Assembly (NCBI GenBank): GCA_010405405.1
Contig: MU004235.1
Coordinates: 882,538 to 946,537, forward strand
Length of the DNA stretch: 64,000 bases
Origin: Microthyrium microscopicum
Taxonomy: Eukaryota > Ascomycota > Dothideomycetes > Microthyriales > Microthyriaceae
Direction: 5' to 3'
Below are positions 14,063 to 26,057 of the stretch, one piece after another. The notes under the pieces are model-generated. The model was given only the letters and a program-made list of their open reading frames with translations. It was not told the DNA's origin and did not search any database. A program made the translations under genes and the position numbers. Position 1 is the first letter of the stretch. The number at the start of each line of letters is the position of its first letter.

Positions 14063-17000
14063 TTAATGAGGTTAATTTAGGGAGTAACTAGCGACTTTAT
14101 TTTAAGTATTAATAGTAGAGCTACGGTTTTAGTTTAGTAACCCTTTATCTCTTTCTTAATAGAAGTATCTAGATCTATCTTAATAGAAACCTTTTTCTTT
14201 TTATTAACTTTCTTTAATATAGAAGTACCTAAGCTAGATTTAGTTATTATTTTAATTAGTAATTTTTTAGCTAGAGGTATTAGTAATATTAGTTATAGAA
14301 TAAAGTTATCTACTAATAGTAAGTTACTTACTAGGTATATATAGACTTTTAATAGTAATTTCTTAGTTCTATGCTAACTAGAATATTTATATATATTACG
14401 TATAGACTTATAGTCTACTATATTTTAACTAATATTAATAGGTTTATTCTTTATATTAATCTATATAGCTAAACTTTATTATCTCTTATTAATTTAGTCT
14501 TACGTAATCTAGATACCTTTCTTTAGCTAAATATATTCCTAAATAAACTAATCTCTTATATTAATATAATATAGCTACTTATCTTTATTAAATACGTAAT
14601 AGTTATAAACTATATAGAATTAACCTAGTAAATATATTAATACTTTTATATATACTTTATAAAAAGTACTTTCTACTAATCTAAAGAGTTTTAATAAATA
14701 TTAGAATACTATCTTTATTAATATAGTTATAAGTATTAATAGTAATATAGGCCTACTACTCTATAATAATAGGGTTAGCTCTAGCTTTATTACCTAGCTT
14801 CTTAAAGATAGATGTCTATTAATTATCTTAAGTAAGTACTATAGCGTTTACTATTATTACTTTTACTTATATCTTTATTAAAGTATAGTTAGCTATACTA
14901 GTTAAATATTAAGCTTAGTAACTATAATTCTAGTATACTTTACTTAGTTTTTTATTTAAAAGTTTAAAAGATATAAGATCTTTTACTATTCTTGCCTTAT
15001 AGCTATTAATATACCTTAGTCTAAAAGAGTTTAGAAACTTAGTAAAATTAATAACCTTAGCCCTAAGTAGAACTATAAAGCTAGTTAATAGAGCTTAACT
15101 ATTTAATAGAGCTTAAGTAGTAAAAATAGTAAGCAGAGTACTATATTATATATATATATTACCTATTAGTTTTATATAATTAATAGCTAGTTCTTTTATT
15201 AAGGATTTAGTATAGTATTTATTAACTTAAGCTATAATAAGAGTTTTATAAAGATTTTAAGAATTATTAAAATTATTAAATATCTAAATTTATTATAAGT
15301 AAATACTATATAGGTTTTATTTACTTAATATAAGCTATTAACTTAGAAAAGGTAATTAAGATAATATATTAAGAAAAAATATAATAAACTAAAATATATA
15401 TAAATAAAGAACTAATTAAAATATAAAATAGGCTCTATATATAAACTACTACTTATCTTGTTTACTTTTATAGGTCTCTAAGTCCTTATTACTCTCCTAG
15501 TTTAAGTTACCTTTTATCTTTATCTTTAGTATATCTCTAGCTATAATAGCTACATAAGTTAAATTAGTATCTACTTATTCTTATCTTTTAATAAATATAC
15601 TTATTAGACTTAATATTAGTTATACTTTAGAGTTAATATATTTCTATAAAGCTACTCTTAATTATAAATACTCTTCTCTAAAAAGGATATCTTTATTAAG
15701 CTTATTCTTATACTAATTAGAGCAATTAAAGCTAAATCTTTACTAAAGAAGTATACTATAAATAAAGTTTAGTATCTCTTATAGTAGGTAACTATTTTTA
15801 TTCTAAGCTTTAACTTATTTACGTTTACTATAAATATAAGTAAAATTAGTGTAAAATATGTAATTCTTATAGCTAAAGAGTAAATAAAAATATAGAAACT
15901 AAGGCTTATTAGTAACTATACTAGGTTAGTTTTTTTAAATATAAATATAATAGCTATTCTAAGTATCTACGTAAGATTAAATCTCTTAAAGAATAATTAA
16001 TAAATATATTACGTAGATTATAATCTAATTAGTAAGACTATCTTTACTAAAGGCTTCTTCTATTTAAAATGCTTATAAATATATCTATTTTCTAATTAGT
16101 AGTTATTTCTAAAGTCTTAAAGTTAACTTACTCTTTATTTAAATATAGCTTCTTTAGATAACTATCTCTACTATGCTTTAATTTACTAATTAAATATACT
16201 TATTCTATAGATATAGGTCTAGTTAAACTAGATTTAAGGGTATATTCTTTATAAAAATTTATATTAAGTAGTAGCTAATATAACTATTTCTTTATCCTAA
16301 TTAGAATAAATAAAGTATAGTATTATCTCTTCTTACTTAAGGTAATTAAGATATTAATAAAGTACGCTAATACTTATTAAGTTTAAGATACTAGTATATA
16401 TTTAAAGTATATTTCTAAGTACTATTAGTATATTTAAAAAACTAATTAAAGGATACCTAAGTATATTATTACCTTAAGTACCTATTAATATAGGTATAAA
16501 TCTTAATACTATATAGTTTAAGCTTATTATACTTATTAATAAACTATATAAAATTTAGTCTTAGAATAATATACTCTCTTTAATAGCAAAATAAATTTAT
16601 TAAGTATAGTATATAATCTTCTAAATTAAGCTTAAGGCTAATTACTATAAGGCGCTTTTAGGAAATAATATAGCCTTAAATATAGAAGTAGTATACTAGT
16701 AAATAATAATCTAAACTATTAATATTATCTCTTACTTATTCTAGTTAAATAATTTTATAATCTTAGATATATTATACTTTAGCTTATTATAGTATATTAT
16801 TTATATAGTATTAATAAAGCCTAAGACTATAGTAATAATAATAAAGTATTTATCTTTTAAAAAAGTAGCTCTTTAACTATAGAGCTATTAATATTTTATA
16901 GTCTATTACTTCTTTCTTATAGTAAAAGAATATAATTTTATCTTCTAAATTACTAGTTAAAGGTATAAGTTTATTCTAGTAGGCTTTTATAACTTTTTAA

Positions 17001-17530
17001 GATTTAAATATAGTTTATAAGGTACGTTTACTAACTAAGACGTTATATTTTTAATATAATATTATAATAATTTACTAATATATTTCCTCTTTTTTTATTA
17101 TAATTTATAGTTCTTCTTAGTATAGATCTAGATTAATTAAAAAAGGTACTATATTAATAACGTAATAAAAGAAGAAAAAAAGATAGTAGTAAGGTAAAAG
17201 AAGAAAGAAAGATAATAACTAAACTAATATAGATAGATTTATATATCTTATATATATAATATCTATATAGAAAATTAACTTATTACTAACTACTCTTCTA
17301 TACTAAAGCCTTAAAGTCTATAATAACCTTAAAATATAAACCTTAGAGTTTATAATAAACCCTAAACTATTTATATTTATATTTTATTACTTATAAATTA
17401 TTATTTAAGATACTTAAGCCCTTTTCTTATACTACCCTAAAGAATAAAATATCTTAAAATAGGGCTATTTAGTAATTATAATTATAATTTATATTTTTTA
17501 AACTCTAGTTTAGGGTTTTTAGATTTTTAG

Positions 17531-18527
17531 TTTTTGGTTTTCCTTAATGTTGCTAGGTAGGCCATAATGCGCTTCTATACGCCACTATATCCAGCCTTGC
17601 AATAATAGCGTGCCAGCCTCGTAACCTCACAAGCTAGAATATCAAGTATGAATTTATTGTTTTAAGTAAGTAATTCATTTTTTGGATATATTATGAGCAC
17701 ACAACATAATCTACTCATACTTGCTGAAAACTAAGATCCAATAGGAAATATCATAGTTGGTGGGAGACGAGGACCTCGAGTCCATCGAAACCACTCCTCT
17801 AACTTATTCCAAACTCCAAAGTCTCAAAGGGGGTTCCTTCAATTACTGTATACATCTCTACGCTACTACATAACGTTACCTGTTAGAACATCTCTCCTCA
17901 AAATAATCAAACCTGTCCGCCCCATCGAGTGCTAAACAAAAACATACACATAAAGAGCCGCCAATCTCAAACGCTAACCCACCAGTCATGGCAAACCGCC
18001 CGGGTATCTCATATGTAATCATACCATGTCGCATGCGATCAAAAAAATGGGTGGAAAACTTGATAATACAAAAAATCAGGCGAATATCCCAGTGAGCTGG
18101 GTCAATGCAAATCATGACGTGTGATATCATTTGCTCTCGTTCTGATCATCGTAATTTCGTTAATAAAGAGACAGCCCATATGCCAGTTCCCGGCCCATAA
18201 ACAAGCTTCAAGGTCCCAGCAATGGTGGACGCTTTAAGTACGTGTTGGGCTAACAAAACATACACTAAAGCGGTGGGGAGTAGAGGAGTTGTGGAAAGTA
18301 AAGTGATAGTGGTGGGTGATGTGAGGAGGGAAGGAGGGGAAACATGACATGATGAGATGATGGTGAAATGCCGAAAAGGGGTGGTGCATGGTGTTTGAGG
18401 ATGATAGAGGTCCAACGCCGCTCGTCAGTACAATGAAAATCTGTCCTCGTTGAAGGACACAAGAAGTTCCTTAGCCCGACAGTGGTGATAAGTTTACTTC
18501 TTAACCATCTAGACAAGATGTATACAG
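17531..18527. other. GC-balanced gap between AT block and SAT4-type kinase
   Basis: Composition returns to normal at about 17530. The stretch must hold the 3' UTR of the kinase gene that ends at 18528. The short open frames seen (for example 17876-18415, minus) show no known family and no start context, so I call no gene here. Confidence 0.6.
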
Positions 18528-20145
18528 CTAGTATCCTTCCTCGCCGGCCCGACAGACCTTGACATCCTTTACCCACTCGGATTGAAGGACTTGATGTGCT
18601 GTTAGGCGACGATTGGGGTTGGGATCGAGCACCGAGTAGATGACATTGCGGCATTGACGCTAAAGTGTGTTAGTTTCTGGTTCATATACGAGGAAGGGGG
18701 CGACTTACACGACGTAGAATTTCTATGGGTCGGAACCCACTCTCCTCCCGGCGATCCTCAAGGTATCGAGTAAAGAATTCATCTTCTCCTTTTTGCGCGA
18801 CGCGCCAAAGGTGACGACCAGTGCGCATGGCCATGTAAATGACACCGCAGGCCCATACGTCAACAGCGCGAGGGTCAAACTCCTTGTCAACGTACTCTTC
18901 TGGGGCAATGTATGGAGCAGAGCCACATAGACCGGCAGTCATATGCGCTTCCTTCTCCCAGGCCATACGGAAACATTCGCCATTGCCAAAGTCGGTGATC
19001 TTAAGAGCGCCGTTGCAGGTGAGAAGAAGATTCTCTGGTTTGAGGTCGCGATGAGCTACACCCATCTCATGCATGTACTCGACACCACGCATGAGCTGCT
19101 TGAAGTAGCAATCTGCTTCAATGACTTCGAGATTACCGGCAGCCAAGATAAGGGTGTATAGATCACCACCAGCGCAGAATTCCATGACTTCGCAATAATC
19201 GCCTTTGTCGTCTTGAAGAAGATCAAGAGTTTGAATGACATTTGGATGCTGCATGGATGATGATAGGCAAAACTCCGAGGTCAAGCGCTTTTGATATTTC
19301 TTGGCCGATTCACTTGGGCGCTTGTGGAACTCCTTGACCGCATAGAGCAGTTCTTTACGAGGATCCTTCGCATCTTGCTTATGAGCAACACGAACGATGC
19401 CAAATGCACCATGTCCAACGATCTCTTGGCATTTTCCGTATTTTTCAACCAAGGACATTGAATGGTTCGGACCACCCTTGAGATCCGCTGAAGCCTTGGC
19501 CTCCGTCTTTTTCTGGATAACCCAATCGTGCATTAAAGTGAGCGGTTGCTCCTCTGTGCCTTCCTTTTTGCTCCACAAGCTTCGAACCATATCCTTGATC
19601 TTCTGATGACGTTTGGCGACTTTGAGATAATGTCCATGGGTTCCATCGTCGTTCATATAGAAGCGTTTTGGAGCCCCATGATCATCGGTCGGGAGCTTTT
19701 TGTCGGCGACTTTGTCAGAAGCCGAGCCATTGATGGTGGTGAGGCCAGTCGATGGTCCTTTAGTGGTGGTAGTGGAACTCGAACTGCTGGCAACACCGGT
19801 TTCGGGAACCTTGGAGCTGGCGGGAGCCTCTTGGATGGTATCGGGGACCTTATCGCGATTTTCTTTGACTTCAGGTGTATCGCGACGAAAGATGCCACTT
19901 ATCCGAGAGGTCATAGTAGGCTTCTTGGAGGCAGACGGACGTTTTGCGCTTCCATTTGTGAGGCCATTTGGAGGAGAAGTAGGTGTTATTGTGGATACCG
20001 ATCCATTGACCGGGGTCCTATCCTGTGGGGCTCCATTTTGACCGTTTTGAGATTTGAGCGATGATGCAGATGATTCGGGAGGGGACTGCTTTGGACGCGA
20101 AGCCAGCGAGCTGGACTGGGGTTGAGGGTCTGAAGTGGCCGACAT
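18528..20145 (-). CDS. SAT4: SAT4/HAL4-type serine/threonine protein kinase
   Basis: Protein kinase of the fungal NPR/HAL family. In yeast, Sat4/Hal4 with Hal5 stabilises plasma-membrane nutrient and K+ transporters and supports salt tolerance. There are two exons, 20145-18709 and 18659-18528, with a 49-nt intron (18660-18708, GTAAGT...TTTAG). The product is 522 aa; stopping at the first in-frame stop would lose the last kinase helix. Residues 1-160 are Ser/Thr/Pro-rich and disordered. The kinase domain starts near 236: glycine loop GHGAFG 244-249, Lys271, HRD 365-367, DFG 385-387 and APE 414-416. The stretch DFGNGECFRMAWE is typical of Sat4/Hal5 relatives. Exon 2 supplies the conserved end (RNVIYSVLDPNPNRRLTA). 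All catalytic residues are present. It lies about 1 kb from the AT block, and the coding sequence shows no RIP. Confidence 0.92.
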
Positions 20146-23100
20146 GTCTAGGCTGATGTACGGTCGATCTTGATAGGAGCTTTGCGGGGACTCGGTGATT
20201 TATTGAGGGTTGGAGGGACAGCACACGCTTGCAATGGTTGAAGATGATGTTGGCGGCAAGACGCGCGATACTCTGGGCCTACGCCCGAGCAACTAATGTT
20301 ATTGTTGGCACGGAATGGTGAAGGCTGAGCGTCGCGCACGATGCTCAGTGAAAGTTTATTGAGGTTTGAGGTGAGGAGAGGGAAGCGGTGGAGAGGGGCG
20401 AGGAGCAGGGCAAATATAAATAATAAGACTTTTGTAAGCGGGCGCACAGTGGGCAGGGAGTGGCAGAAGGGCGTGGACGGTTGCGGTGTAGTTTTCGTGA
20501 AATTAGAGAGATTTGTCAGGCAATGTGCAGAACTCAGTACTCAGTAGTCTAGAGTAGAGTAGAGCCTAGTAAAGGTGAAGATTGGAGGTGCAGTCAAAAG
20601 CGGCAGCAGCGATGATGACCGACGTGCAGCACAGGATTCCGCCGTGTTTTGCTGCACTGCAAAAGCCTGTACGGTATGGCAAGCGGTTTGGTAAGAACCA
20701 GACCAGAGCGCGCAAGACCAGAGTTCTGGCTGCCAGCGGAACGTGGTTCAATTTACTAGGTCCCAATGGTTTCAGTGGGAAATAATGATGCTGATGAGGA
20801 ATCAGGATCGATGTCAATTAATGAAAGGTGGAATGGAATAATGGCCTGAAGAAGTGGTGTGTCTCGTGTCTCGACCGCCGCTTTCTCTCTTGCTGAAGCT
20901 GATTCTTGCATGTGGTAAGAAGATTTGAAGGTCTGCTGCTCCCTCTGCTCTAATTCTTGTCCGATCGGACTAGCAAAATGCTCTAGGGTAAAGAAGGGTT
21001 TTGCGACAGCGAGGCTGTGCTGCAGCTGGACTGGCTTGGATTGCAAACGAACCACACCCTTTTCAGATGGAATCTACTAATGCCAACTGCCGAGGAGTAG
21101 GGAGGTAGCCCGAATGGATTTGGAGTGATAGTGGGGCCTGAATTTCTCGTTGGCAATTAGAAGGATGAAAGTGATATCTGCAAAATCATTTTATGCGAAC
21201 AAGGCAAAAGGAGTACAATGTACAACTGCTAGTATTCACTGTAACCGCTGGTACACTACGACCAAGCAAGTGCCGCTCTACAGATATGGTTCCTGAACCA
21301 GAACACAAGATGAGGCTAAAGGTTGGTCAAGGTAAACGCTTGGCTCTAGTACTCTACCAAGAAAAGTCCCTGCCAAGCTTTGATGCCCAGACAATTACTC
21401 GGAATATGAACGTCCTTCGACTTCATCCCTTTAGTCATTTTTTCAACGGCAGTACAACATTACCTCTAAAGCCCTATGATGGATCAGGTTAATCGAAAAT
21501 AGCAATAAGAACGGATTCAGTAGGATCTGGATGTGGAACTTATGAAGAGATAGCGAAATGTCGGCAGAGTTCCACCCTTCTAACGGTACCAGCAATCCAA
21601 CAACTCCTACTCAGGTACATCGCCACGTTTCCATTCACAATGAGAGTTTGCAGTAGTGGCATCTACTTACACCTGTTCCATACATGTGCTCATCAGACCA
21701 TATAGGGCTACGATCCTCTCCATCAATAGCAACGATAATCCTCCAGCGTTATGTTACTTTGTCCATCCATATCAGTCCCAGCGGCAAACGAACTAAGTTA
21801 CCATGACCAACCAGTATCCGTCCCCAGTCTCTACATGCTGTTCCTTGTCTTTACTTTAGCGACTTGTTCCTCCCAGCCTATGAGGCTACTTGAAAATTCG
21901 GGGATCCTACTTGTCAAAAGCCTCAAGCTTTTACGCCCCATGTATGAGTTCAAGGGACCGCATGTGGGGCTGTACTCTATCTCTCATGTCTGGAGAAAGA
22001 CAGCTTTTCATTATTCTTTCCGAATGTTCGGCTATCCACTAGCTCGACTAGCACACGGCGGTCCACACGGAAAAACAAGCTCGGCCACGCGATCCACGAG
22101 TTCTAGAACCATGGGAATAACTACCAAAACGGAGTCGTGTGCGGGGAAGTAGGGGAACACCGGTAGCCAGCTGAAGCTCAACACCAAGTCTGTAAGTTGA
22201 GATATCACGCAAGGTCTGTCGTGGCAGCATTGGCAGTACTGATAAGTATATCAGCTTCCGGTATGTGTTTTTTCATATATCAAAGTAGAGGCCATCCTCA
22301 TCCTCTTCAGTAGCTCTGTAGTGCATGTTTCCGATGCACCTACCGATCAGCATAGCTCTAAAATGCTTGATAGACGGCATCATTGTCTGCAATATTCAGT
22401 TCTTCTTTCATGAATAGACATAGAGGCTTTGCAATCTTCAATCAGACTGTTAGATGCTTTACGCATGGAAAGTTTTATGGCGCTTCAAGTCTGGACTGTC
22501 CTCAAACGCACCAAGGCTGTGAAGCCTGTATCGGACCCAGACTACTTCCCATACTTACAAATTCTCCGCTTCATTATGCAATTCCATCTCCAGGGTATAG
22601 GTACTCTAGACTCTACTCCGTTGTCAACTTGAAGAACAAAAATTCCTAATCAGGCTCGCCCTTTTTTACAACTTGACATCATCATCATACCAAACTAACT
22701 CGACATTGTAAAATATTCACGCGGCATATATCAAAGCGCCAATTTCCAAATCAACTCTTATCAGCCTTTGCCCCTTTTTGCCGCACCATACAGTACGCAA
22801 TATATGTAGCCTTCTGGTCGTTGTTCATTGGTCAATATGCAGAACTCCCCTACCAGAACTGCACAGATTGCATCGGTAGTCTCTCTCCTTCCAAAACCTA
22901 CCACAATCGAACCGCGTGTCTTACTCACAATGCCTTGAGAAAAGCTCATCGCAGCTACATAGTGGTGCCCTAGATCCCGTGCAATCAATTTGGTTACCGT
23001 AGTATCCCACTCTACTTCCCGTCAATGAGTGTAGTCGGGTCCGGGACGTCGCGACGGCTCGCTAGGGCCCTCGCCCAGGTTCCCAAGGTAGGTATCCAAG

Positions 23101-23819
23101 GTACCGTGAGCTTTCTTATATTGATATTTTATATTTGCGCCAACGAAAGCGTGAACGCTGTACCTATGCGCTTCTTCAGCTATACAGCTTACATCCCACT
23201 CATCTCCCCCTCTACCGTATATCGTATACTGTATATCAGTGAGCACTGTCAAGCACCGGTTTTGAAGGGACTCCTCGTCTTTGTATCCTCGTCGACAGAG
23301 TTTCGTTGTCTTATGTTCGACAGAGCGTGTTCTAGGGATTGAAGCAGACTGTAATCGTTGTCGATAGCGTTCTTAGGAAGAGCTTTATGATATTGTACTC
23401 TCACTATCCGATGGTACAGTACTAGGCATGCTAGAAATCGCAGCTGACTTGGGAGATAATCTATTACTCGGATTCGCATGATCGTCCAGTTGCTTGTGGC
23501 CAATCCCAGCCTGATAGCTCAACCGACTTCCCGGTCCTCTATTTGAATATCACCGCTTTCAGGACTTTCTATATTCCCTATATTCTGCAATTGGATGGTA
23601 CGTTGCGACAAGCATCTATCTAGATTTCCATGGCACTTCTATTCATTTATAGTGGTTCTTGTACACATGGTCGTACTAGGTTTTACCAGTTTGCTGGAGT
23701 CCAATGCTTTCGGTAATGAAGAAGATGTTCCCGCGTTCTCGAAATGTTGTTCATAATCGCTCTTTGAATCCTTAGACGTGTTACCACTCAACCTTGGAAG
23801 TCACTCATTGTCCGCTATC
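20146..23819. other. 3.7-kb GC-balanced stretch without a supportable gene
   Basis: The stretch lies between the divergent starts of the SAT4-type kinase and the SURNod19-like gene. Composition is normal, so it is not a RIP block. Open frames are short (up to about 133 codons), on both strands, and none resembles a family or shows a coherent exon chain. The first few hundred bases should hold the kinase promoter and the last few hundred that of the secreted protein. A small or fast-evolving gene cannot be excluded. Confidence 0.55.
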
Positions 23820-25237
23820 ATGAAGGCCCCAGTGACTATTTTTCTCGCGACCGCTACTTTGGCGGCAGGCGCTACCATCCAGCGAAGACAAGGCCTTGCG
23901 CAACTGGCTAAGGAGGTACCATCTCTCACTCCAATTGTGATAGATGCGCAGCCACAAGTTCGCAAAAACGCCACAAGAAAACTGCTGCGATTCGGTCCTT
24001 TCAAACTTCCCGCCAACAAGGTGACTTCCGATACTCCACTTTGAAGAGACCGGCAGTCTAACATACTTATGTAGGGAGATGCCGTCGCCCCAAAGCCCGG
24101 CATGGATGCTGGACACAGCCATGGTGGAGCTCCCAAGAGCCAGGAATTGGGCTCGCTTCTAAAAGAGCAAAAGCCAATGGATCCAAACGGCTTCATAACT
24201 ACAAAACGTGTAATTGGAGGTTTCTGCAGTGACTGTACAGTTCTTGCTGGCAAAACGACTACTGTTTTCGAGAATGGAGACCATGCAACTGTAGCAAAAG
24301 GCGTGTACCTTCATCACGCGCTCGCTATTGATGCGACAAAGGCAAATCCAACATATCTTCCTGGCTGCCCCAAAGATGCCGCAGTTTCAAAGGGAGGTGC
24401 TGCGTTCTCGCCGTTCTTGGGTGGAGCTGTTGATGAGTTCACTCAGTATTATACGACTCCTGATGGCAAGTTCAACTCGGGTTATTACATTGGGAACAAC
24501 AGTGAGTCAAATGTTCTTTTATTGTTAACAGTCGATGTCTAACCTGTTATACCTAGCCTTCCTACTTCAAACCGAGATTGTAAATTATCAACCTACGGAG
24601 CAGAACGTGTACGTTCAAGTGGACATTGAATACCTTCCTGGAAAAGTTGGCATTGATGCCTCGCAGAGCACGTTGGCTTCAACGGGTGAGTTGAGTCTGC
24701 TACCCAAAGCGTCGCATCACTGACAAATATCAGCTTGTGACAACGCTCTACAAGTCTTTAAACCAAAGAAAGGAGAGAAGGGCGAAATAGTAAGCAGTGA
24801 CTATGTCGTTCCGAGATCAGGCTCTCTCCTTTCCATTCGAGGCCGTAAGTATCAGCTTGCCACGTCCCAGCCGACTTCCAAGCATGCTGATATTCATAGA
24901 TATGCATGACGGAGGCAGTGCGGTCAAGGTCAAGGTCAACGGCAAAGAAGTCTGCTCTTCAAATGCCATCTACGGAGGAACCGGTGCAACACTCATCGTC
25001 GATGGCAAGGAATGGCAGACGATTACCAAGATGACGGAATGTCCTGGGCCTGTTCCAATCAAGAAAGATGATAAGATACAAGTCATCGCCGCATTCGATA
25101 CTATCGCTCATCCCCCGTGAGTCTCCTCTGTTCAAGTCCCTGAAAGACCAGATGCTAATTCTACCAGGCGTGAGTCGCATGGCGAGGAACAAGAGGGAAT
25201 GGGCATCATCACTTTCGTATTTGTACCAGAAACATGA
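23820..25237 (+). CDS. Secreted SURNod19-like protein
   Basis: The six-exon gene model is 23820-24020, 24075-24501, 24557-24685, 24734-24844, 24900-25116 and 25168-25237. The introns are 48-55 nt with GTGACT, GTGAGT or GTAAGT donors and CTAAC- or CTGAC-like branches, and all phases agree. The product is 384 aa. It starts with a signal peptide (MKAPVTIFLATATLAAGA), chosen over a Met 14 codons upstream because the signal peptide then lies at the terminus. Motifs are FCSDCTVLAGK, GVYLHHALAID, a Gly-rich FLGGAVDEF, VDIEYLPGK and RGHMHDGG (the last is assembled only by splicing exons 4 and 5). This pattern fits the stress-up-regulated Nod19 (PF07712) type of extracellular protein found in plants and fungi. 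The biochemical role is unknown; conserved His and Asp residues suggest metal binding (inference). The family call comes from memory of motifs; the gene structure itself is well supported. Confidence 0.78.
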
Positions 25238-26057
25238 ACGGATACGAATGATGCGAACGAGGTTGAACAAAGTCCCGCCAACAGGTTGCAAATCCATGAG
25301 ACGTAGAGTTTATATTGCCTATGTTGCATAAACTTGATAAGTGAGCCGATACTGGACTTCATTGTTGAAATCGCACATGTAAAAGCATTTCGTACGCCCC
25401 CCAAACCATCACAACAATCTCACATCAACTCCATTCCACAAGACCCACCAGACGCCTACGCAGTATCTACTGTACTGTACCTAGCTCTATACTTTCTGCA
25501 TGTCCCATTGGCCAAAGTCTAAAGCTCCCCTACCGCAGGTATTGCATCGGAAGTCCAGGCTTCATACATATGCAATGCACGCTTTGATATTCTGAAAACA
25601 CCAGCACATGTGTTTGCGTGTGTGTTTCCTCTCAATGATGACCCGGAGCCAACCTGACGGGTCCGCGTGTATCGAGCTGTTGGGTGTAAATAAATGCCGC
25701 AAAATGTGTTCACCGCGGGCCTGGCCGGGACATGAAAGCCCTTGTCAATCAACGGTAGGAAGATGATGGAATCCGTTTGATATGGCAATTTTGGTATGGT
25801 GATTGGGTTTGTGCGATTAGGGAGATTGCGAGATATGTTCGCGATCTGGTATTTTGGGTTGGATTTGTAAGGTTGTACCTTTGTGCTGTCAATACTAGAA
25901 ACTTGCTGTGAGGTTGATATCAGTCTTGCCGTGTATTAGTGGTATGCCTATGATAAACAAGCGTATTATGTTGCACTAGTTCAAACACATCACGGTAACT
26001 GCTAGTATCTCGCATTGAAATGATGGGCAATCAGTTCCGCTTCAAGTGACTACAACC
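25238..26057. other. Convergent intergenic region
   Basis: This lies between the stops of the SURNod19-like gene (plus) and the CaMKK-type kinase (minus), so it should hold both 3' UTRs. No gene is seen. About 50 bp at 25506-25555 resembles 22826-22881 upstream of the SURNod19-like gene. Confidence 0.6.

Larger units (their letters stand above)
7282..17530. other. RIP-type AT-rich repeat DNA, unclassified
   Basis: About 10 kb with the same composition as the recognised elements: TpA-rich and nearly free of CpA/TpG. I found no LTR pair, no inverted-repeat pair and no protein motif clear enough to name a family. The minus strand at 13980-14060 would encode an Asn-rich low-complexity stretch. 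A 10-base run of N lies inside. The sharp return to normal composition is at about 17530. This is most likely several degraded transposons, but the family is not supported. Confidence 0.65.

Noticed and set aside
13500-16900. Possible copia or LINE element
   Set aside because: I looked for catalytic motifs (YVDD, FADD) and terminal repeats on both strands and found none that stand out from AT-rich background.
19546-20064. 172-codon open frame on the plus strand
   Set aside because: It lies antisense within the N-terminal coding part of the SAT4-type kinase, has no family resemblance, and reflects codon composition of the real gene.
21751-22152. 133-codon open frame as a gene
   Set aside because: No family resemblance, no signal peptide at a plausible start and no supporting exons; its length is compatible with chance at this composition.
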